A stretch of DNA of 64,000 nucleotides from Desulfovibrio sp. OH1186_COT-070 (GTDB taxonomy: Bacteria > Desulfobacterota > Desulfovibrionia > Desulfovibrionales > Desulfovibrionaceae). How positions within the stretch are numbered: the stretch's first letter is position 1; each line of letters opens with the position of its first letter. The notes under the pieces are model-generated. The model worked only from the letters and a program-made list of their open reading frames with translations, ran no database searches and had not been told where the DNA came from. The DNA lies in NCBI RefSeq assembly GCF_003860215.1, contig NZ_RQYH01000002.1, positions 89,276 through 153,275 on the forward strand. The letters run 5' to 3'. Of the stretch, positions 27,818-35,859 are shown in pieces. The position numbers and the translations under genes are program-made.

Positions 27818-29677
27818 ATGGAAGGCGCAAGGCAAAAAACGGGTCTGCTCCACTGGCTGGACAAAAACTTTGAAAATATTTTCATGGTGTCCGGCCTGTT
27901 GAGCATCATCCTTTTCATAAGCTGGCAGGTCGTCTACCGCTATATCATCACAAAATTCATTGACCGTGCGGGAGCCGCCGTCTGGACGGAAGAACTTGCA
28001 CGCTACATCTTTATCTGGATTTCCTATCTGGCCCTGTGCGTGACCATCAGAAAACGCTCTTCCATCAGGGTGGATATCCTGTATGACAAGATGCCGGAAC
28101 GCTGGCAGCAGATCAGCTGGATCGTGGTGGAAAGCCTCTTTCTGGCCCTCACGGCTGTCATTGCCTTTTTCGGCTGGGGGCAGATCGAACGCCTGATGCG
28201 CTTTCCCCAGTACACGACGGCCATGGGCCTTCCCTATCTGATCCCCTATCTTGTCCTGCCCTGCGGCTTCGGCCTGATGTGCCTGCGCCTTCTGCAGTCC
28301 CTGACGGCCCAGATGCAAAAATGCGGTATCCACGACTCGCTTGCGGGATTCACTTTCGCAGCTCTGATTGTCTCGCCCTGTTTTCTCCTTGACTATATCG
28401 AGCCGCTCACGGCTCTTTTCGGCTATTTTGCCGTCCTGTGCCTCGTGGGCGTGCCCATCGCCATCAGTCTGGGGCTGTCTACCCTGGCGACCATCATCAG
28501 CGCCGACACCCTGCCCATCGAATACATGGCACAAGTGTCTTTCACCTCCATCGACAGTTTCCCCATCATGGCCATTCCCTTTTTCATCGCGGCAGGCGTA
28601 TTCATGGGCGCGGGCGGCCTCTCGCGCCGCCTGCTCAGACTGGCCGATGAAATTGTCGGCGGACTGTACGGCGGCATGGGCCTTACGGCCATTGTGACCT
28701 GCATGTTCTTTGGCGCCATCAGCGGCTCCGGCCCGGCAACGGTTGCCGCCATCGGGGCACTGACCATACCGGCCATGATCGAAAGAGGCTACGACAGGTT
28801 TTTCTCCGCCGCTCTGGTGGCCGCCGCAGGCTGCGTGGGCGTCATGATTCCGCCGAGCAACCCCTTTGTGGTCTACGGAGTGTCGGCCCAGGTTTCCATC
28901 GGAAACCTTTTCATCAGCGGCATCGTGCCCGGTGTCATGACCGGACTCGTGCTCATGGGCTATTGCTACTTCTACTCCCGCAGCCGGGGCTGGCGGGGAG
29001 AAAGCAAGGACCGTACCGTGCACAGCCTGTTCAGGGCCGGATGGGAGGCCAAGTGGGCGCTCATGGTGCCCGTCATCGTGCTGGGCGGCATTTACGGCGG
29101 CGTCATGACGCCCACCGAAGCGGCTGCCATTGCCGCCCTCTACGGCCTTGTCTGCGGAACTCTTCTCTACCGTGAAATGGATCTCAAGGCCGTTGTCAAC
29201 TCCTGCGCGGAAGCGTGCGAAACGTCCTCGGTCATCATTGTGCTCATGGCCATGGCAACCCTGTTCGGCAACATCATGACCATTGAGGACGTGCCCGGTT
29301 CCATTGCCAGAGCCATCCTCAGCCTTACGGAAAGCAAAATTGTCGTCCTGCTGCTCATCAACGCCCTGCTCCTCATTGTGGGCACATTCATGGAAGCCTT
29401 GGCCGCCATCGTCATCCTGACGCCCATCCTGCTGCCCGTGGTCACCGGCGTTGGCGTTTCTCCCCTGCACTTCGGCGTTATTATCGTGGTCAACCTGGCC
29501 ATAGGCTTCATCACACCGCCGGTGGGGGTCAACCTCTTTGTGGCCAGCGGCGTGGCCAAGGCAAAGCTGGAAAAAGTCGCAGGCATGGTGCTGCCCATGA
29601 TCGGCCTGATGCTCATCGTGCTTCTGGTCTGCACCTATCTGCCGGAAGTGCCGTTATACCTGGTGAGCGGAAAATAA
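27818..29677 (+). CDS. dctQM: Fused TRAP transporter membrane protein DctQM
   Basis: A 619-residue inner-membrane protein joining the small (DctQ) and large (DctM) TRAP subunits. The first ~165 residues hold four spans with the DctQ pattern (WQVVYRYII...WTEELARYIFIWISYLAL). The remainder is DctM, with GVPIAISLGLSTL, MAIPFFIAAGVFMGAGG, FFGAISGSGPATVAAIG and IPPSNPFVVYGV. Import is driven by an ion gradient. The ATG at 27818 sits 9 bases after a run of Gs and is preferred over a GTG four codons upstream. Transport of isethionate is inferred from its place beside islA. Confidence 0.9.
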   Translation: MEGARQKTGLLHWLDKNFENIFMVSGLLSIILFISWQVVYRYIITKFIDRAGAAVWTEELARYIFIWISYLALCVTIRKRSSIRVDILYDKMPERWQQISWIVVESLFLALTAVIAFFGWGQIERLMRFPQYTTAMGLPYLIPYLVLPCGFGLMCLRLLQSLTAQMQKCGIHDSLAGFTFAALIVSPCFLLDYIEPLTALFGYFAVLCLVGVPIAISLGLSTLATIISADTLPIEYMAQVSFTSIDSFPIMAIPFFIAAGVFMGAGGLSRRLLRLADEIVGGLYGGMGLTAIVTCMFFGAISGSGPATVAAIGALTIPAMIERGYDRFFSAALVAAAGCVGVMIPPSNPFVVYGVSAQVSIGNLFISGIVPGVMTGLVLMGYCYFYSRSRGWRGESKDRTVHSLFRAGWEAKWALMVPVIVLGGIYGGVMTPTEAAAIAALYGLVCGTLLYREMDLKAVVNSCAEACETSSVIIVLMAMATLFGNIMTIEDVPGSIARAILSLTESKIVVLLLINALLLIVGTFMEALAAIVILTPILLPVVTGVGVSPLHFGVIIVVNLAIGFITPPVGVNLFVASGVAKAKLEKVAGMVLPMIGLMLIVLLVCTYLPEVPLYLVSGK

Positions 29678-29713
29678 ACCGGACGAAGCCCGTCCGCATC
29701 CAGAGAAAAACAC

Positions 29714-30547
29714 ATGAAAATCATCGATTTCCGATTTCGTCCCAATACACCGGAAATTCTTGACGGCATCAAAAAAAGCTCCATGTTCAAAGCGGCCTGC
29801 AAGGCTATCGGTTTTGATGCGCGCAAACCCCAGGCACTGGAAGATATTGTGAAAAATCTTGACGAACTGGGGGTGGAAACAGGCGTCATCACCGGGCGGG
29901 ACTGTGAAACAACCTACGGTTCCCCTTCCAACAACCCGAGCGTGCTGTCCTTCTGCCGCGCCTTCCCCGGAAAATTCGCGGGCTTCTGGGGCATTGATCC
30001 GCACAAGAAAATGGCGGCAGTGCGGGAAATTGTCCACGCTGTCACCGAATACGGCATGAAGGGCATCGCCGTTGATCCCTATCTGGCGCACATTCCCGCT
30101 TCTGAAGCCCGCTTTTACCCCCTCTACGCCAAATGCTGCGAGCTTGACGTCCCTGTTTTCATCACCATGGCCCCGCCGCCACAGGTACCCGGAGCCATTC
30201 TGGAGTACGCCGACCCCCGCGATGTGGACAAGGTAGCCAGAGATTTTCCGGAACTGACCCTGATCATGAGTCACGGCGGCTATCCCTTTGTCAGTGAAGC
30301 CGTCCATGTCTGCCAGCGCAACGCCAATGTGTACATGGATATCTCGGAATACGAGCGCGCACCCATGGCGGAGGTGTATGTGCAGGCCATGAACGACAGT
30401 ATCGGCGACAAGGTGCTCTTTGCCAGCGCACACCCCTTTGTGGAACTGACCGATGCCCTGGCGGCCTACGCGGCCTTTCCTCTCGGCGAAGAAGTGCGCC
30501 GCAAGGTCATGTACGAAAATGCCCGCCGGATACTGAAAATGGCCTGA
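29714..30547 (+). CDS. Amidohydrolase-family protein lacking the HxH motif
   Basis: A 277-residue protein of the amidohydrolase-2 (ACMSD-like) TIM-barrel family. The usual metal motif HxH after the first strand is replaced by RFR (KIIDFRFRPN, residues 2-11). Later signature positions are partly kept: GIAVDPYLAHIP, LIMSHGGYPF with its histidine, and a terminal region (ASAHPFVELTDAL) where most members have an Asp. It may therefore bind metal differently or not at all. It is 36 bases after dctQM with an AGAGAAAAACAC spacer and is the last gene of the rightward isl operon. A role in handling isethionate, acetaldehyde or an adduct is possible but unproven. Confidence 0.8.
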   Translation: MKIIDFRFRPNTPEILDGIKKSSMFKAACKAIGFDARKPQALEDIVKNLDELGVETGVITGRDCETTYGSPSNNPSVLSFCRAFPGKFAGFWGIDPHKKMAAVREIVHAVTEYGMKGIAVDPYLAHIPASEARFYPLYAKCCELDVPVFITMAPPPQVPGAILEYADPRDVDKVARDFPELTLIMSHGGYPFVSEAVHVCQRNANVYMDISEYERAPMAEVYVQAMNDSIGDKVLFASAHPFVELTDALAAYAAFPLGEEVRRKVMYENARRILKMA

Positions 30548-30623
30548 GCCGGACGTAAAATTCCGGTTTTGAAACGCCCTGTTTTTTCCGGATGCGGCGT
30601 TTTCTGTCTTCCCTGAAGCGCCC

Positions 30624-30670
30624 ATTGATCAGAAAGCCCCGTGCGGACCGCACGGGACTTTCTGATCAAT
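30624..30670. terminator. 47-bp palindrome between convergent operons
   Basis: Near-perfect palindrome of 23 pairs with one mismatch (37/57 of the block) around a single central base. It lies 76 bases after the amidohydrolase stop and before the convergent coo operon, so it could end transcription from both sides. The flanks are CTTTCTGATCAAT-like rather than true T-runs. With essentially no loop it would also extrude as a cruciform. Confidence 0.5.
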
Positions 30671-30766
30671 GACAAACTCCGCTTTGCGGAGGCTGCCCCA
30701 GCCGCAAAAGGGCTTGACCACACCGCGTCCTGCCCGCGGTTTTCGCGAGCAGACTCAGACAGCACA

Positions 30767-30782
30767 CCGGGCCAGTGCCCGG
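30767..30782 (-). terminator. Hairpin after cooF
   Basis: CCGGGC-cagt-GCCCGG, 6-bp stem, 10 bases beyond the cooF stop, with no T-run. A second small hairpin, CTCCGC-ttt-GCGGAG at 30677-30691, is followed on the minus strand by TTTGTC. One or both may end the coo message. Confidence 0.4.
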
Positions 30783-30792
30783 CGTGAGGGCA

Positions 30793-31725
30793 TCAACCCT
30801 TCTTTTTGTCGGACGCGCTTTTTTCCTTTGCGGTTGCCGGTTTTTTCCTTGCGGCAGGCGCAGGAGCGGCCTCTGCAGGATTTTCCGCGGCGGCTTTTGC
30901 TTCGGCTTTCGGCTCTTCCTTTGCCAAAGCCTTTTCCTGCGCTTTTTCCGCGGGCGGAGGAGAGTCCGGCCCGGAAACCGCCGGGGGAGCCACAATTTTT
31001 TCCGCAGGGGGCCGGGCCTCGCGCTCCGCAGGAGGCGGAGAGTTTTTCTCCGCAGGGAGATCCGGAGCCTTGACCGCCGGCGCGGCGACAGCTTCGCCGC
31101 CTCTTTCCAGCGCAGCCGGAGCAGGAGCCTCCGCCCTGGCGGGGGCTGCCTCTGCTTGCGGTGCGTCCGCCGCCTTGGGCACGGCCTTTTTCTCCGGCTT
31201 GGGAGCCTCCACCACAGTGCCGTCCGCCAGCACAAGAGAAAGGGCGTGCGCCGGGCAGGCTTCCATGCAGGCCGTAATGCGCTTGCCGCTTTCCATACGC
31301 CAGGCACGGCACATGTCGCAACGCACGGCAACCTCGCGCCTGGCGCGCTGGGCCAGGGTTTCTCCTTCGTTGCCGTCCACAGAAGGCATGCCGATGGTTT
31401 CCATGGTGATGGTTCCATACGGGCAGGCCGCCATGCACATTTTGCAGGCAACGCAGTACTGGACGCGCATGATGATGCGCCCCTGCTCGTCCTGCTGCAA
31501 GGCCCCCGTGGGGCAGACGCTGACGCAGGGCGCATGGGGGCACTGGTGACAGCGCACCGTGGTTTTGAAACCGTCGGCTTTCACCACCTGAACGCGCGCC
31601 ACCAGTTCGTCGCGATGCTTCATGGCTTCCTTGAAGCTCATGCCGTGGTGCGAAGCAATACAGGCGATTTCACAACGGCGGCATGCACGGCATTTGTCGG
31701 GTACAACCTGAATGTGTTCAGTCAT
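30793..31725 (-). CDS. cooF: Hydrogenase ferredoxin-like subunit CooF, long tail
   Basis: Iron-sulfur electron carrier of the Coo hydrogenase. The first ~165 residues hold four cysteine clusters of the HycB/CooF type (CRACRRCEIAC, CHQCPHAPCVSVCP, CVACKMCMAACP, and CDMC with CMEACP). The remaining ~140 residues are a low-complexity tail of Ala, Pro, Lys and Glu (PAPAPAARKKPATAKEKS near the end), probably disordered. R. rubrum CooF is, as I recall, about 190 residues, so the tail is additional. The start overlaps the hypA end by 8 bases. It closes the order cooM-K-L-X-U-H-hypA-cooF that I recall from D. vulgaris. CooF normally passes electrons from CO dehydrogenase, which is not in this window. 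Confidence 0.88.
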   Translation of the reverse strand: MTEHIQVVPDKCRACRRCEIACIASHHGMSFKEAMKHRDELVARVQVVKADGFKTTVRCHQCPHAPCVSVCPTGALQQDEQGRIIMRVQYCVACKMCMAACPYGTITMETIGMPSVDGNEGETLAQRARREVAVRCDMCRAWRMESGKRITACMEACPAHALSLVLADGTVVEAPKPEKKAVPKAADAPQAEAAPARAEAPAPAALERGGEAVAAPAVKAPDLPAEKNSPPPAEREARPPAEKIVAPPAVSGPDSPPPAEKAQEKALAKEEPKAEAKAAAENPAEAAPAPAARKKPATAKEKSASDKKKG

Positions 31726-32098
31726 GGTTTTCCTCTGATGCGACTTCCAGAGCCAGCAGGGTCAGCCCGTGGCCCCCGGTGAAATGAATATTTTCGCCGC
31801 CGCACGCGGAACAGGCGAAGTGCCGTCTGGTCAATGCAAACCGGTACCCGCAGTCCCGGCAGGAACAGTCCAGGGGTGCCGTGCGCAGAACAAGGCGCGC
31901 CCCTTCGGCTTCTGTACCCTCGGCCAGCAGTTCAAAACACGCGGAGAGGGCCTGCGCCTCCACACAGGCCAGCAGCCCCAGCTCGCAGCGGATTTCCCGT
32001 ATGCGGATTGCCGGAGCATGCGGCCGGGCGGCATTGTGCTCCCTGACGGCTTTCAGCGCCATGCCCAGCAGGCTCTGCGCCAGCGTGGCCTCGTGCAT
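31718..32098 (-). CDS. hypA: Hydrogenase nickel-insertion protein HypA
   Basis: Nickel chaperone for [NiFe] hydrogenase, 126 residues. The N-terminal MHE carries the nickel-binding His2, and the zinc site is two CxxC pairs (CRDC and CSAC). GGAAGGAACAG precedes the ATG. It lies inside the coo operon between cooH and cooF and would load nickel into CooH, with HypB encoded elsewhere. The nickel may come through NikABCDE. Confidence 0.93.
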   Translation of the reverse strand: MHEATLAQSLLGMALKAVREHNAARPHAPAIRIREIRCELGLLACVEAQALSACFELLAEGTEAEGARLVLRTAPLDCSCRDCGYRFALTRRHFACSACGGENIHFTGGHGLTLLALEVASEENHD

Positions 32099-32146
32099 CT
32101 GTTCCTTCCATCCCGCCGCAAAACGGCAAGACGTTCCGCGGCCCCC

Positions 32147-33229
32147 TTAGCGTTCCGTGCAGGAAACACAGGGGTCAATGCTGTTGGTGATCAGGGCCAC
32201 ATCCGCCACCTTGCAGTCGTGCATCATGACGCCCAGGGCCTCCCAGTTCATGTAGGAAGGCACGCGCCACTTGAGGCGCGCCGGAATGTCCGTGCCGTTG
32301 GTGCGGATGAAATAAAAGACCTCACCGCGCGGGGCTTCCGTGCGGGCGCAGGCTTCTGCCGTGCGGATCTGGCGCATGGGCGCGGCAAGCTCGCCTTCGG
32401 GCATGCGCTCCACGCACTGCCGGACAAGGCCGATGGATTCAAAAATTTCGTGCAGCCGCACCATTGTCCGGGAATGGATGCAACAGCCCTGCCGCACAAT
32501 GGTCTTGAAGTTCAACTCGCCGTACGCGGCGTAGGGGGAATCCTTGCGCACATCCATGACGATGCCCGAACCTCTGGCCACCGGCCCCACCACGCCCAGC
32601 CGCACGGCATCCTCACGCGGCAGCAGCCCCAGACCGCGCGTTCTGCCCAGCACCATGCCGTTGGATTCATAGATCTCCCGGATCTCTTCCACCTGCGGCT
32701 CCAGTTTGTCCATCACGCCGAGCATGTAGCCGAGCATCTCGCGGTCCACATCGTACTTGACGCCGCCAATGCAGTTTGCGGCCAGGTTCATGCGGTTGCC
32801 GTACACGGTTTCCTTCAAATCCTGCATCATTTCCCGCACTTCCATCACGTGCATGAACAGGGACTTGAAGCCGATGATATGCGCCTGAATGGCCGTATTG
32901 AAAAGATGGGAAGAAATGCGCTTGATCTCTTCGGCCATGACGCGCAAATAGCGGGCGCGCGGCGGAATGACAATGCCCAGCACGTTTTCCACAGCCATGC
33001 AGTAGGTAAACGAATGGCTGTTGGAACAGAGGGAGCAGACCCTTTCGGTCAGGGTGACGTTCTTGAGCAGATTGCGCTGCGTGGCCATGGCTTCCATGCC
33101 GCGGTGCACATGGCCGGAGGTCAGCTCCACCTTGCGGATATTCTCTCCTTCCACCGTAAGGTGAAAGTAGACCGGCTCCTCCAGGGCAACGTGCACAGGC
33201 CCCAGGGGCATGGTGAATGTGGTGGTCAT
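32147..33229 (-). CDS. cooH: [NiFe] hydrogenase large subunit CooH
   Basis: Catalytic subunit of the membrane-bound group 4 hydrogenase, 360 residues. The nickel ligands are in RVCSLCSNSH (RxCxxCxxxH) and DPCVSCTER at the C-terminus. The protein ends right at that motif, with Arg in place of the usual His and no cleavable tail, as in CooH and EchE, so no maturation protease is needed. It shares ancestry with complex I subunit NuoD (GHVHRGMEAMA). The start overlaps cooU by 4 bases (ATGA). Confidence 0.94.
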   Translation of the reverse strand: MTTTFTMPLGPVHVALEEPVYFHLTVEGENIRKVELTSGHVHRGMEAMATQRNLLKNVTLTERVCSLCSNSHSFTYCMAVENVLGIVIPPRARYLRVMAEEIKRISSHLFNTAIQAHIIGFKSLFMHVMEVREMMQDLKETVYGNRMNLAANCIGGVKYDVDREMLGYMLGVMDKLEPQVEEIREIYESNGMVLGRTRGLGLLPREDAVRLGVVGPVARGSGIVMDVRKDSPYAAYGELNFKTIVRQGCCIHSRTMVRLHEIFESIGLVRQCVERMPEGELAAPMRQIRTAEACARTEAPRGEVFYFIRTNGTDIPARLKWRVPSYMNWEALGVMMHDCKVADVALITNSIDPCVSCTER

Positions 33230-33762
33230 GAGCTTTTCTCCTTGTCCTTGAGAATGCGCTCCCAGAGATCGGTGGTGCAGGCCCCGTTCATCATGATGGA
33301 CAGGGGAACAGCCTCGTTGAGGATGCCTTCGTCCAGTTCCTCGTCCAGAAAAAGGCGGCGCGGATTGGGATGGTTGGTGACCTGAATGCCGTACAGCTCC
33401 ATCATTTCCCGCTCATGCCAGTCGGCATTGGCAAACAGGGGCGTGATGGAGGGCACGGTGGGCCATTCGCCGTTGAGGGTCACTGTCATGTTGTAGACAA
33501 TGCCTTCCAGTTCAAAATGGTAGCAGACTTCCTGCATGGGCTCACTGAGCTGACGGCGGTTGTAGGCCGTTGTCATGCACAGGCGCGCTCCGGCCTTGTG
33601 CATGACCGCCGCCGCCTCCTGAAGCATGCGGGGAGTGTCCAGGCGGAACCAGTGAAAGGCATTGCCAAAACTGTCCGCACCGTGCCGTATGGCATCGTCG
33701 GCCGAGCAGAGGGCCGAAAGCCCGTCGATAATCCGGGCGTTGCCGTTGATCGTGAATTGCAT
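33226..33762 (-). CDS. cooU: Coo hydrogenase subunit CooU (NuoC-like)
   Basis: Hydrophilic 178-residue subunit related to the 30-kDa complex I subunit (NuoC) and EchD. The signature WHEREMMELYGIQVTNHPNPRR, of which the core EREMMELYGI is diagnostic, sits in the C-terminal half. It helps join the small and large subunits to the membrane arm. It overlaps cooH by 4 bases and follows cooX by 23. Confidence 0.9.
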   Translation of the reverse strand: MQFTINGNARIIDGLSALCSADDAIRHGADSFGNAFHWFRLDTPRMLQEAAAVMHKAGARLCMTTAYNRRQLSEPMQEVCYHFELEGIVYNMTVTLNGEWPTVPSITPLFANADWHEREMMELYGIQVTNHPNPRRLFLDEELDEGILNEAVPLSIMMNGACTTDLWERILKDKEKSS

Positions 33763-33785
33763 GCGTACTCCGCGGGCCGTGCCCG

Positions 33786-34364
33786 CTATTCGTTGACAAT
33801 CATGGCAGAAGTGACTTCCGCGCTCTGGCTGGGGCCTGTGGCGGCAGGAAGAGTGCAGGCCGTGCGCTTGGCGTCTTCCAACTGCCGGCAGGCAGGGCAG
33901 ATTTTGCGGATCACTTCCGGATCAATTTCCGTGTTGTGGGCATAGATGCGCCGCGCCACTTCGGCGGGCAAAGGCCGCATGAGTTCGCCGCAGTGGGCGC
34001 AAGGCTCGTATTTGATGACCTGCCTTTCCAGCCGGGCGAACCGCTCCGATTCGGGATGGGCCGAATGCCAGTCGTTGGTGATGCTCATGGCCCCGGTGGG
34101 GCAGTAGTGCCTGCACGAGGCGCACAGACAACAGGAATTCTGCCAGATGGTGATGGCAAATCCTGACCTGTCGGGCAGGGGAGAAATGTTGATGGCTCCC
34201 GCAGCGCAGCTGTGGCGGCACATGCCGCAGCCCATGCACAGTTCCGGATCAACCCTGGCCCTGCCGCGCAGCTTTTGCGGGGTAAACGTTTCCCCCAGAG
34301 GGAAAGGGTCCGTGCTGGGGCCTTCCAGCAGGTTGCGGAAAAGAACTTTCAGAAAGCCCGCCAT
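33786..34364 (-). CDS. cooX: Coo hydrogenase ferredoxin subunit CooX (NuoI-like)
   Basis: A 192-residue polyferredoxin subunit like NuoI/EchF. Two classical 4Fe-4S motifs are present (CMGCGMCRHSCAAGAI and CCLCASCRHYCPTGAM), plus two extra CxxC pairs near the C-terminus (CAHC, CPAC) that look like a zinc- or rubredoxin-type knuckle. The ATG at 34364 has GGAGGAGAG in front and is chosen over an upstream Met. It passes electrons from CooF to CooL. Confidence 0.9.
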   Translation of the reverse strand: MAGFLKVLFRNLLEGPSTDPFPLGETFTPQKLRGRARVDPELCMGCGMCRHSCAAGAINISPLPDRSGFAITIWQNSCCLCASCRHYCPTGAMSITNDWHSAHPESERFARLERQVIKYEPCAHCGELMRPLPAEVARRIYAHNTEIDPEVIRKICPACRQLEDAKRTACTLPAATGPSQSAEVTSAMIVNE

Positions 34365-34427
34365 GATACTCTCCTCCACAGCAGCGGCCCGCCGCGCGGG
34401 CGCTGCCAACATTGACGTATTGGGGCC

Positions 34428-34877
34428 TCAGCCTTCCACACCCAGCTTTTTGAGCCAGGCGTCGCGGGCCAGCAGAACTCCCTCCAGAATGGCCTGGGGG
34501 CGGGGCGGACAGCCGGGCACATTGACATCCACCGGGATATACCGGCTGAGAGGCCCCTCAATGGAGTACCCCTCCCGGAAAACCCCGCCGGAAATGGGAC
34601 AAATGCCCACCGCCACCGTGATCTTGGGTTCGGGAATCTCCTCCCAGACGCGCAGCACCCGGTCGCGCACCCTGGTGGTCAACGGTCCGGTGACGAGCAC
34701 AATATCCGCATGCCGGGGGCTGCCGCAGTAGCGGCATCCCAGCCTCTCCACGTCATAGCGGGGAATACAGGCCGTTGTGGCCAACTCCACGTCACAGCCG
34801 TTGCACGATCCGGCATTGATGCGGAACAGCCAGGGCGAACGTACGGAAAGTTTTTTGAGCGTATTTTCCAACGACAC
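34428..34877 (-). CDS. cooL: [NiFe] hydrogenase small subunit CooL
   Basis: Small subunit, 149 residues, NuoB/EchC-like. The cluster proximal to the active site is held by SCNGCDVEL, the later Cys in GICPISGG and VPGCPPRP, the NuoB pattern. The start is GTG at 34877, chosen because AAGGAGG lies directly before it. It is 10 bases downstream of cooK. Confidence 0.92.
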   Translation of the reverse strand: MSLENTLKKLSVRSPWLFRINAGSCNGCDVELATTACIPRYDVERLGCRYCGSPRHADIVLVTGPLTTRVRDRVLRVWEEIPEPKITVAVGICPISGGVFREGYSIEGPLSRYIPVDVNVPGCPPRPQAILEGVLLARDAWLKKLGVEG

Positions 34878-34887
34878 GGGAGCCTCC

Positions 34888-35859
34888 TTACATCACCCAG
34901 ACCAGAACAAGGCTGCACAGGGCCAGAGCCGTGGGCACGGTCAGATAAAACCGGAAAGCCTGATCAATGCGAAAGCGCCCTGTGGCCGACTTGACCAGGG
35001 TCAGCGCCACCAGCATGAGCGCCAGACACTTCAGCAGAAACCAGACCAGATTCACCAGCCAGAAGCCGGAGATGGTCCCCGGAAAGAAAAGAGCCACGCC
35101 CAGCCCCAGCACCACAAAAGTCTTGAGCGCGGACGTGATCTGGAAAAGAGCCAGCAGAGGGCCGCCGTACTCCAGCAGCGGGCCTTCGATGATTTCCGTC
35201 TCTGCCTCGGGAATGTCAAAAGGCACAACGCCCATGGTGCCGGGCAGAAAAATCAGATAGGCCAGCAGGGCCGGGACCATGGCCGGATTGAAGCCGAAAG
35301 AGCCTGCCTGCTGCTGCCAGGCAACGATTTTGAGCAGGGAGAATTCTGCCCCCCAGGCGCCGCCGTTGAGGGCCTTGCCCGTGAGCATGGCCACTGTCAG
35401 CAGGACCATGAGCAGAGGCACCTCATACGCCAGCATGAGCAGCATTTCGCGCGAAAAACCCACGGCTCCGAAAGGCGAGCTGGAGGCGGATCCGCCCAGC
35501 ATGATGGCCATGGCGGGAATGGGGAGCAGGTAAAAAATCACCAGCAGATCGCCCATGTTGAACAGCCCGTCGTACACTCCGGCAATGGGGATGAACGCCG
35601 CGCACACGGCCATGCCCGCAAAGCCGAAAACCGGCGCCAGCAGAAAGGCCGGGCGGCAGGCCGTTTTGGGGATCAGAGTTTCCTTGGTCAGCAGCTTGGC
35701 CACGTCCAGCCAGGGCTGGATCAGGGGCGGGCCCACACGGCGTTGCAGGCGCGCCTCCACCCGGCGGTCCAGCCCCTTGAAAAACATGGCCACCATCAGG
35801 GCAAAAACCCCGCCGGGAAAAACGCACATATGCAGGAGGGCAAGCAGGGTATCGCTCAT
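34888..35859 (-). CDS. cooK: Coo hydrogenase membrane subunit CooK (NuoH-like)
   Basis: A 323-residue membrane protein of the HyfC/EchB/NuoH family, with about eight hydrophobic spans. The quinone-chamber family motif appears as RVGPPLIQPWLDVAKLL near residues 41-57, and VPFDIPEAETEIIEGPLLEYGG, with the acidic cluster ETEIIEG, in the second half. It anchors the hydrophilic arm to the ion-pumping arm. Its start overlaps the cooM stop by 4 bases (ATGA). Confidence 0.92.
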   Translation of the reverse strand: MSDTLLALLHMCVFPGGVFALMVAMFFKGLDRRVEARLQRRVGPPLIQPWLDVAKLLTKETLIPKTACRPAFLLAPVFGFAGMAVCAAFIPIAGVYDGLFNMGDLLVIFYLLPIPAMAIMLGGSASSSPFGAVGFSREMLLMLAYEVPLLMVLLTVAMLTGKALNGGAWGAEFSLLKIVAWQQQAGSFGFNPAMVPALLAYLIFLPGTMGVVPFDIPEAETEIIEGPLLEYGGPLLALFQITSALKTFVVLGLGVALFFPGTISGFWLVNLVWFLLKCLALMLVALTLVKSATGRFRIDQAFRFYLTVPTALALCSLVLVWVM

